Shown: one piece after another, positions 1 through 7,484 of the stretch
How the letters are laid out: the number at the start of each line of letters is the position of its first letter
Position numbering within the stretch: position 1 is the stretch's first letter
Assembly (NCBI GenBank): GCA_900472925.1
Contig: UCJU01000012.1
Coordinates: forward strand, 62,001 to 126,000
DNA length: 64,000 nt
Source: Hyphomicrobiales bacterium
GTDB taxonomy: Bacteria > Pseudomonadota > Alphaproteobacteria > Rhizobiales > Rhizobiaceae
Reading direction: 5' to 3'
Notes under the pieces: model-generated
What the model was told of the DNA's origin: nothing
Databases searched by the model: none
What the model saw: only the letters and a program-made list of their open reading frames with translations
Made by a program: the position numbers and the translations under genes

Positions 1-954
1 AAAATGGGCGGGAACGTCGGCCAGCGTCATGCGGTGCGTAATCAGCGCTTCCGGGACTTTGCCAGCCCGTTGCGCTTCGAGCACCACTTCAAAGTCCTCA
101 AGCGTCGCGTTGCGGCTACCCAGCAATGTGGTCTCCCGCTTGTGAAATTCGGGATCATTGAAGCTGATGTCGCTGGCGACGATAGACACCAGCACGTAGG
201 AACCGCCATGACCGACGAAGGAAAAACCGCGTTCCATCGCTTTCGGATTACCAGTGGCATCGAAAACCGCATCGAAGAAATTGCCGTCGGTGATCTCTGA
301 AAGGCGCTCCTTGTCCCCTTCGCCAAGGGTAACCACATTGGAGACGCCCAACTGGGCCTTGCAGAATGTCAACCGGTCGTCGCGGCTGTCGATCATCGTT
401 ACAGTGGCACCGTTCAACACCGCGAAAACAGCAACCGCCATACCGATGGGACCGGCGCCGACGATCAGCACGTTCTGACCCTTTTCCACCGCACCACGAC
501 GGACCGCGTGCGCGCCGATCGCCAGAAACTCCGTCATCGCCGCCTGATCGAGGCTGAGACCATTGGCCTTCAACACGAATTGTTGCGGCACACTCAGATA
601 TTCCACCATGCCGCCATCGCGGTGGACGCCCAACACACCGATGTTGCGGCAGCAGTTGCTTTTGCCCTTCAGGCACGCATTGCAATGCCCGCAGGACATG
701 TAGGGAATGATGGTGACGATATCGCCAGCAGACAGCGCACTTCCATCCGGCGCTTCTTCCACCGTGCCGGACAATTCATGCCCCATGATGCGGGGATAGG
801 AGAGGTAGGGTTGGTTGCCGGTGAAGATATGCAAATCCGTGCCGCACACGCCGATCCGGCGGATCCGTAGCAGAACCTCTCCTTCACCGCGATGCGGCTT
901 GGGTAGTTCCTTGGCGGATAAAAGCCCGGGCTTGTCGCAAAAAATCGCCAGCAT
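1..954 (-). CDS. Zinc-dependent alcohol/aldonate dehydrogenase (3' end cut by window)
   Basis: A medium-chain, zinc-dependent NAD(P)-linked dehydrogenase. 318 codons are visible without a stop; the usual length is about 340, so roughly the last 20-30 residues lie outside the window. The catalytic zinc motif is seen as C37 with G38-T-D and H59-E60. A structural zinc cluster follows near residues 90-105 (CGHCNAC then SNCC), and a Rossmann motif VGAGPIG lies near residue 170. The ATG is 3 bp after the stop of the amidohydrolase, so it is the last visible gene of the sugar operon. Family members include L-gulonate/L-galactonate 5-dehydrogenases and sorbitol dehydrogenases. From context it probably oxidises the aldonate, or a later keto-deoxy acid, of the sugar imported by the operon. 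The exact substrate cannot be read from the sequence. Confidence 0.88.
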   Translation of the reverse strand, partial: MLAIFCDKPGLLSAKELPKPHRGEGEVLLRIRRIGVCGTDLHIFTGNQPYLSYPRIMGHELSGTVEEAPDGSALSAGDIVTIIPYMSCGHCNACLKGKSNCCRNIGVLGVHRDGGMVEYLSVPQQFVLKANGLSLDQAAMTEFLAIGAHAVRRGAVEKGQNVLIVGAGPIGMAVAVFAVLNGATVTMIDSRDDRLTFCKAQLGVSNVVTLGEGDKERLSEITDGNFFDAVFDATGNPKAMERGFSFVGHGGSYVLVSIVASDISFNDPEFHKRETTLLGSRNATLEDFEVVLEAQRAGKVPEALITHRMTLADVPAHF

Positions 955-957
955 GTG

Positions 958-1779
958 TCACCTGTCAGAAAGAGAATAAAAACGCGCGGCATTGCCGCCA
1001 AATACCGCAGGGTGGTCAGCCTCGGGCACGATGTCACGGCTGAAATCCAACCATGCCTGATAATCACCCGCCAGCCGCAGCACGGGCCAGTCACTGCCAA
1101 ACATCACCCGTTCAGCGCCGAACAGCTCGAGAATGGTTTCGGCATAGGGTCGCACCGCCTCCGGCTTTTGATCACCGCGTTCGGTCAGCAGACCTGATAA
1201 CTTGCAGTGAACATGGCCAAGGGCCGCCAAAGCCGCCATATCCTTGCGCCATTGGGTATAATGGCCGGTTGCGATCAAGGGCTTTGCGCCATGATCGATG
1301 GCAACAGGAAGCCGACTATGCCGGGTGGCGAAAGCAAGCAGATGCGGCAGATGCTGAGGCAGAACCAGCGCGTCGAAAACAAGGCCGTGATCGATCAGAG
1401 CTTTGACAGCTGGATCAAGAGCCGGGTCTTCGATCCAGCTCGCATCGGCGATGCCCTGCAACATCGGCCGAACGCCCTTGAAAATTGGATGAGATGAGCG
1501 ACCGGCGATTTGCTGAGGCGCATCCGGCGCTTTCATATCGACCCAGCCGACCACGCCTTTGATGAAAGAGTGCTTGCCGGCCAGGGTCAACATGAAATCC
1601 GTATCGGCAGCCGTTTCCATCGTCTGCACCAGCACGGTGCCGGTCACACCCGCTTGCTGCATCAAAGGCATCAGGTCTTCGGGAAGAAAATCCCGGTAGA
1701 TGGCTTCCAGAGACGATGGCGGCCATTGGCCTGCATGGTCTTTCAGCAGCCAGAAATGCTGGTGGGCATCGATCAGCAT
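958..1779 (-). CDS. Amidohydrolase-2 family, probable aldono-lactonase
   Basis: A 273-residue metal-dependent hydrolase of the COG3618 / L-fuconolactonase type. The N-terminal metal motif is IDAHQHFW (H6 and H8), followed by IDHGAKP in the middle and FGSDWP near the C-terminus, which supplies the conserved Asp. The ATG at 1779 was chosen because it begins exactly at the family's MLIDAHQHF and lies 2 bp after the stop of the aldo/keto reductase; the longer reading frame upstream runs into that gene. In known oxidative sugar pathways this family hydrolyses the 1,5- or 1,4-lactone made by an aldose dehydrogenase, and the upstream gene is exactly such an enzyme. Function is inferred from family plus neighbour. 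Confidence 0.87.
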   Translation of the reverse strand: MLIDAHQHFWLLKDHAGQWPPSSLEAIYRDFLPEDLMPLMQQAGVTGTVLVQTMETAADTDFMLTLAGKHSFIKGVVGWVDMKAPDAPQQIAGRSSHPIFKGVRPMLQGIADASWIEDPALDPAVKALIDHGLVFDALVLPQHLPHLLAFATRHSRLPVAIDHGAKPLIATGHYTQWRKDMAALAALGHVHCKLSGLLTERGDQKPEAVRPYAETILELFGAERVMFGSDWPVLRLAGDYQAWLDFSRDIVPEADHPAVFGGNAARFYSLSDR

Positions 1780-1781
1780 GG

Positions 1782-2795
1782 TCAGACTCTGCCTCGCGGC
1801 ACCGGCACACCCTCGGCAATCAAATCGCGTCTTTGAAGCTCGCTCCAGAATTCCGCTGGGATATCCTGTTCGAACCAATCGATGTTGGCCGACAGTTGCT
1901 GGGCATTGCGTGCGCCGGACACAACCGTGACCGCAGCGGCATGGGCCAGCGGAAACTGCAGAGCTGCCGCCTGTAAGGAAACGCCGAGCTCATCGCAGAC
2001 CTCCTGGAGGGCATTGACCTTGGCCAGAATATCGGTTGGCGCATCTTCGTAATTGAACTTGCGATTGCCCGCCAGAATGCCGGAATTGAACGCCCCGGCC
2101 ACAACGATGGCGACACCGCGTGAAGCACATATATCGAGGAAATCGAGGCTCTGCTGTTCCAGCAGCGTGTAGCGCCCGGCCAGCATCGCAACATCGATGT
2201 CGAACACCTCCATCGCGCTACGCACGACTTCCCATTCGTTGACGCCAAGACCCACAGCGCCGGTGGAGCCTTCATCACGCAGTCTGGCCAACGCCTTGAA
2301 ACCGCCGCCTGATGTCAGCTGGTCCCAGTAATGCTGATGCTTATCGCCATGCGTGAAAGGGCCGATATCGTGAATATAGAGAATATCCGGCTTCAAAATG
2401 CCAAGCCGCTGCTGGCTGGCCTCGAAGGAGCGCAGGATACCATCATGGGAATAATCATAGACCGGGCGAAAGGGCAGGGGCGATATATAGGCATCCTCTT
2501 CCAGGCCGACCGTAGCGTCAGGCACCATGACACGCCCGACCTTGGTGCTCAGCGTATAATCGCCGCGCTCGTGCTCCGTCACCATGGTACCCAGCCGACG
2601 CTCGGAGCGGGTGTAGCCGTAGAAGGGTGCGGTATCGAAATAACGTATGCCACGTTGCCATGCCGTATCGAAAGTGCCCTTGGACTCCTCGTAGGGCGTG
2701 ACGCGATAAAGATTGCCCATCTGTGCGCAACCAAGCCCCATCACGGTCACGTCGACCGAACAACGGGGTAACTTGCGTTTATCGGAAACTTTCAT
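1782..2795 (-). CDS. Aldo/keto reductase, probable L-fucose/L-galactose-type aldose 1-dehydrogenase
   Basis: 337 residues, a TIM-barrel aldo/keto reductase resembling D-threo-aldose (L-fucose) 1-dehydrogenase and pyridoxal 4-dehydrogenase. The catalytic tetrad is visible: D54 in FDTAPFYG, Y59, K85 in LSTKVGR and H142 in YIHDIGP. The start is placed at the ATG at 2795; a TTG five codons upstream is possible but has no better ribosome site. Enzymes of this group oxidise C1 of L-fucose, L-galactose or D-arabinose to the lactone with NAD(P). The next gene, 2 bp downstream, is a lactonase-type amidohydrolase, so the first two steps of a non-phosphorylating sugar pathway are adjacent. The product assignment is family knowledge plus context. 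Confidence 0.87.
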   Translation of the reverse strand: MKVSDKRKLPRCSVDVTVMGLGCAQMGNLYRVTPYEESKGTFDTAWQRGIRYFDTAPFYGYTRSERRLGTMVTEHERGDYTLSTKVGRVMVPDATVGLEEDAYISPLPFRPVYDYSHDGILRSFEASQQRLGILKPDILYIHDIGPFTHGDKHQHYWDQLTSGGGFKALARLRDEGSTGAVGLGVNEWEVVRSAMEVFDIDVAMLAGRYTLLEQQSLDFLDICASRGVAIVVAGAFNSGILAGNRKFNYEDAPTDILAKVNALQEVCDELGVSLQAAALQFPLAHAAAVTVVSGARNAQQLSANIDWFEQDIPAEFWSELQRRDLIAEGVPVPRGRV

Positions 2796-2882
2796 CGCGG
2801 ATACTTTCAAAAACTTGGTTCGGGCATGAATGGCCGCGACAGATCGCGGCCATTCGTTACGAAGACAGTCAAGCCGTCATCA

Positions 2883-3824
2883 TCAATAGAGAACGTTCTT
2901 CGCTTCCGGCTTGTCGATATTTTCCTTCGTCACCACCACAACGCCGGTGTCCACGAACTTTTCAACCTTCTCCTTGGCAATCAGCTTCGACACGGTCTGA
3001 ACACCGAGTTCACCCATCTGGTAGGAGCCCTGAACCACGATACCTGCCAGCGTGCCGTCCTTCACAAAGCCCTGAAGGTCCTGGTTGCCGTCGAAGCCGA
3101 TGGCGACGACCTTGCCCGCCTTGCCGGACTGCGCGAGCGCACGACCAACACCAATGGCAGTCGGTTCATTGGCACCGAAGATGCCCTTGAGATCGGAATT
3201 GGCGGCCAGAACGTCAGTCGTCTGGTTGAGCGCCGTCGCCATCTGCGACTGCGAATAATACGGGCCGACGATCTGAAGCTTGGAGTTGGCCTTGATATAA
3301 TCCGTGAAACCGCCAACGCGGCCGATTTCCGAACCGGCACCGGCAACATAGGACATAACGGCAATCTTGCCCTCTTTACCGACCTTGTCGATCAGCGCCT
3401 GTGCCGCCAGTTCGCCAGCCTTCTTGTTATCGGTAGCGAGGAAGGACTGGTAGTATTGCTCGGCACCTTTGGCCAGCTGAGAGTCGACGATCACCACCGG
3501 AATACGGGCTTCCCATGCTTTCTTGACGGCGGGAACCAGCGCGTCCGGGTCGGAAGGCGCAAGAACGATGCCTGCGACCTTACGGTTGACGGCATTTTCG
3601 ACCATATTGACCTGATCAGCGATGGCCGATTCCGAGGCCGGACCCTGGAACGTCATGGTGTTGCCCTCGGAGTCCTTAATCGCGGTATCCGCGCCTTTCT
3701 GGACGTTTTGCCAGAAGGTGGAGTTGACGGTCTTGACGATAACCGCGATCTCACCGGCCTGAACGGTAGAAACGCTCCACAGCGCGATCACGGATGTCAA
3801 AAGGGCAGTCGTTAGCTTCTTCAT
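2883..3824 (-). CDS. Sugar ABC transporter, periplasmic substrate-binding protein
   Basis: 313 residues, ribose/galactose-binding (Peripla_BP_4) type. A clear Sec signal peptide occupies residues 1-22: a KK start, a hydrophobic core, and cleavage after VQA. The mature protein begins GEIAVIVKTVNSTFW, which matches the first beta strand and sugar-contact loop of this family. The ATG at 3824 was chosen because it follows a strong GAGGAAAAC ribosome site and starts the signal peptide; the longer frame does not. It lies between the permease gene (upstream in transcription) and the aldose dehydrogenase, in the usual transporter operon order. It should capture a pyranose in the periplasm for the permease and ATPase that precede it. 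Confidence 0.93.
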   Translation of the reverse strand: MKKLTTALLTSVIALWSVSTVQAGEIAVIVKTVNSTFWQNVQKGADTAIKDSEGNTMTFQGPASESAIADQVNMVENAVNRKVAGIVLAPSDPDALVPAVKKAWEARIPVVIVDSQLAKGAEQYYQSFLATDNKKAGELAAQALIDKVGKEGKIAVMSYVAGAGSEIGRVGGFTDYIKANSKLQIVGPYYSQSQMATALNQTTDVLAANSDLKGIFGANEPTAIGVGRALAQSGKAGKVVAIGFDGNQDLQGFVKDGTLAGIVVQGSYQMGELGVQTVSKLIAKEKVEKFVDTGVVVVTKENIDKPEAKNVLY

Positions 3825-3906
3825 GTTTTCCTCCATTGTGCCGGCACAGCGATATCTCCTCGTCGCCATGTCGGTTTCCCGCGGAAAAGGTCCGCACCCC
3901 TATCGA

Positions 3907-4929
3907 TCATCGGCGGTTGCGCAACTGGTCGATCCAAACCGTACCAAGAATAACCAGACCGATGATAATCTGCTGTGTGAAGGCTGAGACGCCGTTCATG
4001 TTGAGGCCATTGCGCAAAATGCCGATGACGAAGGCGCCGATGGCCGTCCCGGAAATCGTGCCGACACCACCGATCAGCGATGTGCCGCCAATGACGGCAC
4101 TGGCGATGGCGTCCAGCTCGTACATCACGCCTTCGTTTGGCTGAGCGGTCACGAGGCGAGACATCAGCACGCAGCCGGTCAGACCCGCCAGTGTGCTTGA
4201 CAGCACATAGGTAAAGTTGGTGACGCGAGCGACGTTGACACCGGACAAGCGCGCAGCTTCCGCGTTCGAACCCACCGCATAAATATGCCGTCCCAGTACA
4301 GAGCGGTTCAACATGAAGGCAACGGCAATCGCGATCACGATCATCAGAATGACCGGGTATGGAATGCCCGGGAACACCACATTCGGAAACCCGTCATCGC
4401 CGATGTTGACGATACGGAACAACGCACCGTTGCCGAGTTCGCCGAAAGACTCGCCAAGGCCGGAGACGGCCCGCGCGCCAGTGATTTGCAGGGCAACACC
4501 GCGGGCGATCAACATCATGCCAAGTGTTGCGATAAATGGTGGCAGCTTGAAACGCGTAACGAGCAAGCCATTGATAAGGCCGCAAAGAGAACCCGTCAGG
4601 ATGCCAAAGAACATGCCGACCGGCACCGGCATGCCCAGCTCTTTTACTGCAAGCGCTGCCACCACACCCGCCAGCGCCAGCACCGAACCCACCGAAAGAT
4701 CGATGCCACCGGTTATGATGACACAGGTCGCGCCGATGCCGAGCAGGGCAATCGAGGTCACCTGCAAGGCGATCGTCATGGCGTTGTTGACGGTGAAAAA
4801 GGCATTGCTGGTGGCTGAAAAAACGATCGTCAGAAGGACCAGACTGCCGAGCGCGGCAAATTTCTGAATGATGTCCTTCTGCCGATCGCTGAAGGAAAAA
4901 CGCTTGGGTGTTTCTGGACTAACCGACAT
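3907..4929 (-). CDS. Sugar ABC transporter, permease (RbsC-like)
   Basis: 340 residues, an inner-membrane permease of the BPD_transp_2 / RbsC-XylH class. Multiple hydrophobic helices are seen, with the family signature ITGGIDLSVGSV near residue 70 and a conserved GGVGTISGTAIGA segment near the C-terminus. The ATG at 4929 follows a GGAG box by 6 nt and overlaps the end of the ATPase gene by 11 bp, which indicates translational coupling. It is followed after 82 bp by the substrate-binding protein. One permease gene is normal here because these permeases work as homodimers. Its substrate is inferred to be the sugar of this operon. Confidence 0.93.
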   Translation of the reverse strand: MSVSPETPKRFSFSDRQKDIIQKFAALGSLVLLTIVFSATSNAFFTVNNAMTIALQVTSIALLGIGATCVIITGGIDLSVGSVLALAGVVAALAVKELGMPVPVGMFFGILTGSLCGLINGLLVTRFKLPPFIATLGMMLIARGVALQITGARAVSGLGESFGELGNGALFRIVNIGDDGFPNVVFPGIPYPVILMIVIAIAVAFMLNRSVLGRHIYAVGSNAEAARLSGVNVARVTNFTYVLSSTLAGLTGCVLMSRLVTAQPNEGVMYELDAIASAVIGGTSLIGGVGTISGTAIGAFVIGILRNGLNMNGVSAFTQQIIIGLVILGTVWIDQLRNRR

Positions 4930-6493
4930 GTCTATCTCCGCTGCTATAGCCGGAGGCATAGCGCATGATTTCTTCCTGATTGGTCTTTGCCGTTTCCAGA
5001 ATGCCGGTCATTCTGCCTTCATGGAAAACCGCAATCCTGTCCGTCAACCCAAGCACCTCGGGCAATTCGGAGCTGATGAGGATGACACCGATGCCTTTGG
5101 CAGCCAGCTCATCCATGATTTTGTAGATCGCAAATTTCGCCCCGACATCGATACCGCGCGTCGGCTCGTCGAAAAACAGCACGCGAGACTGACGAAACAG
5201 CCATTTGCCAATGATGATCTTCTGCTGGTTGCCGCCGGATAAAAGCCGCACCGTCTGCTTGATGGAGGGTGTGCGGATGTTCAAAAGATCGACGTAGCGC
5301 TTGGCGACATCGTCGTGTTTTTTGAAATCGATCAATCCGAAGCGGCTCGAGACCGCTTCCATATTGGCGAGCGACGTATTGGCCGCCACCGACATCTTGA
5401 TGGCAAGACCATCGGTCTTGCGGTCCTCTGAGAGGTAGGCGATGCCGTTTTCAATCGCATCCTGCGGCGACTTAATCGACAAGGTACGGCCTTCAAAGGT
5501 GATGGTACCCGCGTCGAAGGCATCCGCCCCGAAGATCGCCCGTGCGACTTCCGTGCGACCGGCACCCATCAGGCCAGCAAAGCCTAGGATTTCGCCGCGT
5601 CGAAGCTGGAAGCTAACATCGTGAAAAACACCGGTCCTAGTGAGACCCTCAACCGCGAAAATCACCTCATCGGTCGGCGTGGATGTGCGCTCTGGAAACT
5701 TCTCCTCCAGCGACCGGCCCACCATGCGTGTCACGATATCGTCAACCGTAACAGCGCTGAAATCATCGGTCGAGATATGACGCCCGTCCCGCAAAACCGT
5801 CACGCGGTCGACAATCTCGGCCATCTCGTCCAGACGGTGAGAGATATATACGATCCCGACACCTGACGCCTTGAGATCACGGATGACCTTGAACAAAAGT
5901 CGCGTTTCCTGTTCCGTCAGAGACGATGTCGGCTCGTCCATGATCAGAACTTCCGCATCGAGCGACAGTGCCTTTGCAATTTCGACCATCTGGCACTGCG
6001 CGACGGAGAGGCCCCGCACCAACTGGTCAGGATTGAGATCGACACCGAGGCGGTCGAGACAGCGTTTGGCGTCTGCGCGCAATTTCTTGCGATCAACCAG
6101 AAACGCTTTTTTGGGTTCACGAGCCAGATAGATGTTCTCAGCGATGCTCAAATGTGGAACGAGGTTCAGTTCCTGATGGATGATCGCAATACCCGCCGCC
6201 TCCGATTCCAGCGGAGAGGCGTACTGAACCTTTTGCCCCTTGTGCAGAATCGTACCGTCCGTCGGTTGATAAACGCCGCTGACGATCTTCATAAGCGTCG
6301 ATTTCCCTGCGCCATTCTCACCGCAGACGGCATGGACCTCGCCGGAACGCAGATCGAAATGGACGTCGCTCAGCGCTTTGACGCCAGGGAATTCCTTGCT
6401 GATATTATCCAGGCGAAGCAGGATGCGGCCATGCTCACGCACAGCGTTGTCGCCGACAATTCCATGCTCAGCAGTCGATGCGCTTTGCGACAT
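4919..6493 (-). CDS. Sugar ABC transporter, tandem ATP-binding protein (RbsA/MglA-like)
   Basis: 524 residues with two ABC domains in one chain, the standard size for RbsA/XylG. The first domain has a full Walker A (GENGAGKST, residues 58-66), a signature LSVAQCQ and a Walker B with DEPTSSL. The second has the degenerate P-loop typical of the family (LMGAGRTE, no Lys), a signature LSGGNQQK and DEPTRGIDVG. The start at ATG 6493 follows GGGAGGA; the longer frame begins upstream of that site. It is the first gene of the leftward operon (ATPase, permease, binding protein, aldose dehydrogenase, lactonase, zinc dehydrogenase). Its upstream region carries two copies of the palindrome described at 6548-6580. 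Confidence 0.94.
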   Translation of the reverse strand: MSQSASTAEHGIVGDNAVREHGRILLRLDNISKEFPGVKALSDVHFDLRSGEVHAVCGENGAGKSTLMKIVSGVYQPTDGTILHKGQKVQYASPLESEAAGIAIIHQELNLVPHLSIAENIYLAREPKKAFLVDRKKLRADAKRCLDRLGVDLNPDQLVRGLSVAQCQMVEIAKALSLDAEVLIMDEPTSSLTEQETRLLFKVIRDLKASGVGIVYISHRLDEMAEIVDRVTVLRDGRHISTDDFSAVTVDDIVTRMVGRSLEEKFPERTSTPTDEVIFAVEGLTRTGVFHDVSFQLRRGEILGFAGLMGAGRTEVARAIFGADAFDAGTITFEGRTLSIKSPQDAIENGIAYLSEDRKTDGLAIKMSVAANTSLANMEAVSSRFGLIDFKKHDDVAKRYVDLLNIRTPSIKQTVRLLSGGNQQKIIIGKWLFRQSRVLFFDEPTRGIDVGAKFAIYKIMDELAAKGIGVILISSELPEVLGLTDRIAVFHEGRMTGILETAKTNQEEIMRYASGYSSGDRHVG

Positions 6494-6547
6494 CCAGATC
6501 CTCCCATCGCGCCCTGACTCCACCCAAGGCGTTGCGAACAGGCAGAA

Positions 6548-6580
6548 TGGTTAGGCCGCATTTTTATCTTGGTCAAGCCA
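6548..6580 (-). promoter_or_regulatory. Candidate promoter and twin operators of the sugar transport operon
   Basis: Two copies of an 11-bp palindrome lie 22 bp apart: TGGTTAGGCCG (6548-6558) and TGGTCAAGCCA (6570-6580). On the minus strand a possible sigma-70 promoter reads TTGACC (6576-6571), a 17-bp spacer, then TAACCA (6553-6548). The first box lies inside one palindrome and the second box inside the other. The shape TGG-N5-CCA is close to the TNGTNNNACNA consensus of FadR-type GntR regulators. A repressor bound here would cover both promoter boxes; the likely binder is the adjacent GntR protein. Promoter and operator are inferred from sequence only. Confidence 0.5.
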
Positions 6581-6702
6581 ATTTTAAAATGCGACGAGAT
6601 CACGGTGCTGCTCCCCATCAATAAGTGAAAAAGAATATTATTTTTTATGCTTAAAATTCAATGCAATAAACATTATCTTGCGTCTAGTAGCGGTTGACGG
6701 TA

Positions 6703-6765
6703 CGGTAAGGCCAAATCAAAAAGACGTGCGGCGTCCGCGCGGCACTCACAGGAATGGTCAGGCCA
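6703..6765 (+). promoter_or_regulatory. Two further copies of the GntR-type palindrome upstream of the regulator
   Basis: CGGTAAGGCCA (6703-6713) and TGGTCAGGCCA (6755-6765) repeat the motif seen at 6548-6580. The second ends 5 bp before the regulator's ATG, so it lies across the ribosome-binding region. A TTGACG at 6694-6699 could be a -35 box, but I see no good -10 partner. The arrangement fits autoregulation of the GntR gene and joint control of uxaA. Confidence 0.42.
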
Positions 6766-6770
6766 AAATT

Positions 6771-7442
6771 ATGGAGCCGCGCAGGCTTTATCAGCAGATT
6801 GCGGATCAGATTCGCGAATTGATCGAGAGCGGAGAGTTTCAGACGGGTTCACGACTCCCGCCGGAGCGCGAATTGGCACAACGGTTGGGAGTCTCGCGCC
6901 CATCTTTGCGCGAAGCGCTGATCGCACTGGAAATCGACGGTCGTGTTGAAATCCGCATGGGCTCCGGCGTCTATGTCCTGCCAGAACCGGTCCAGCCAAC
7001 GCCTCGGACAAAGTCGCTTGGAGAAAGTCCGACCGAATTGATGCAGGCCCGGGCAGCGCTTGAGGGTTCCACTATCCTGCTTGCCGCCAGTCGTATCGAT
7101 GCTGACGCGCTGCAAACATTGCGGTTGACGCTGGATGCGATGCGCAACGACATAGAAGCTGGACGCAAGCCACTGGATCAGGACCGCCAATTCCACGTGT
7201 TGATTGCCGAACAATCCGGCAACAGCGTCCTTGCCCGCCTTGTTGCTGATCTGTTTGACGAGCGTCACAGCCCCATGTCTGCGCAGTTTCGGGTCAAGTT
7301 CGAAGACAGGGAGACCTGGACTTTCGCCTTGCAGGAGCATGAAGCCATTCTGGCTGCTCTAGAGGCGAAAGATCCATTACTGGCACAGTCGACCATGCAC
7401 AGTCATCTGGACAGCTCTAGACGCAGATGGGTCGAAAATTGA
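6771..7442 (+). CDS. GntR/FadR-family transcriptional regulator
   Basis: 223 residues. The N-terminal winged helix-turn-helix occupies about residues 5-70, with the GntR hallmark LPPERELAQRLGVSRPSLREAL and the wing IRMGSGVYV. A C-terminal FCD ligand domain spans roughly residues 85-210 and is all-helical, with its histidines in place (FHVLIAEQSGN, LQEHEAIL, MHSHLD). The ATG at 6771 was taken because the fold starts at once (MEPRRLYQQIADQI); an upstream frame adds 31 residues unlike the family. It is divergent from the sugar ABC operon and 42 bp upstream of the uxaA-like gene. FCD regulators usually bind a sugar acid and release DNA, so it probably controls both flanking units through the palindromes at 6548-6765. 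Confidence 0.9.
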   Translation: MEPRRLYQQIADQIRELIESGEFQTGSRLPPERELAQRLGVSRPSLREALIALEIDGRVEIRMGSGVYVLPEPVQPTPRTKSLGESPTELMQARAALEGSTILLAASRIDADALQTLRLTLDAMRNDIEAGRKPLDQDRQFHVLIAEQSGNSVLARLVADLFDERHSPMSAQFRVKFEDRETWTFALQEHEAILAALEAKDPLLAQSTMHSHLDSSRRRWVEN

Positions 7443-7484
7443 AGGCCCCGCTTGAACAGCAGACATTCACGAGGAGGAGACCAC

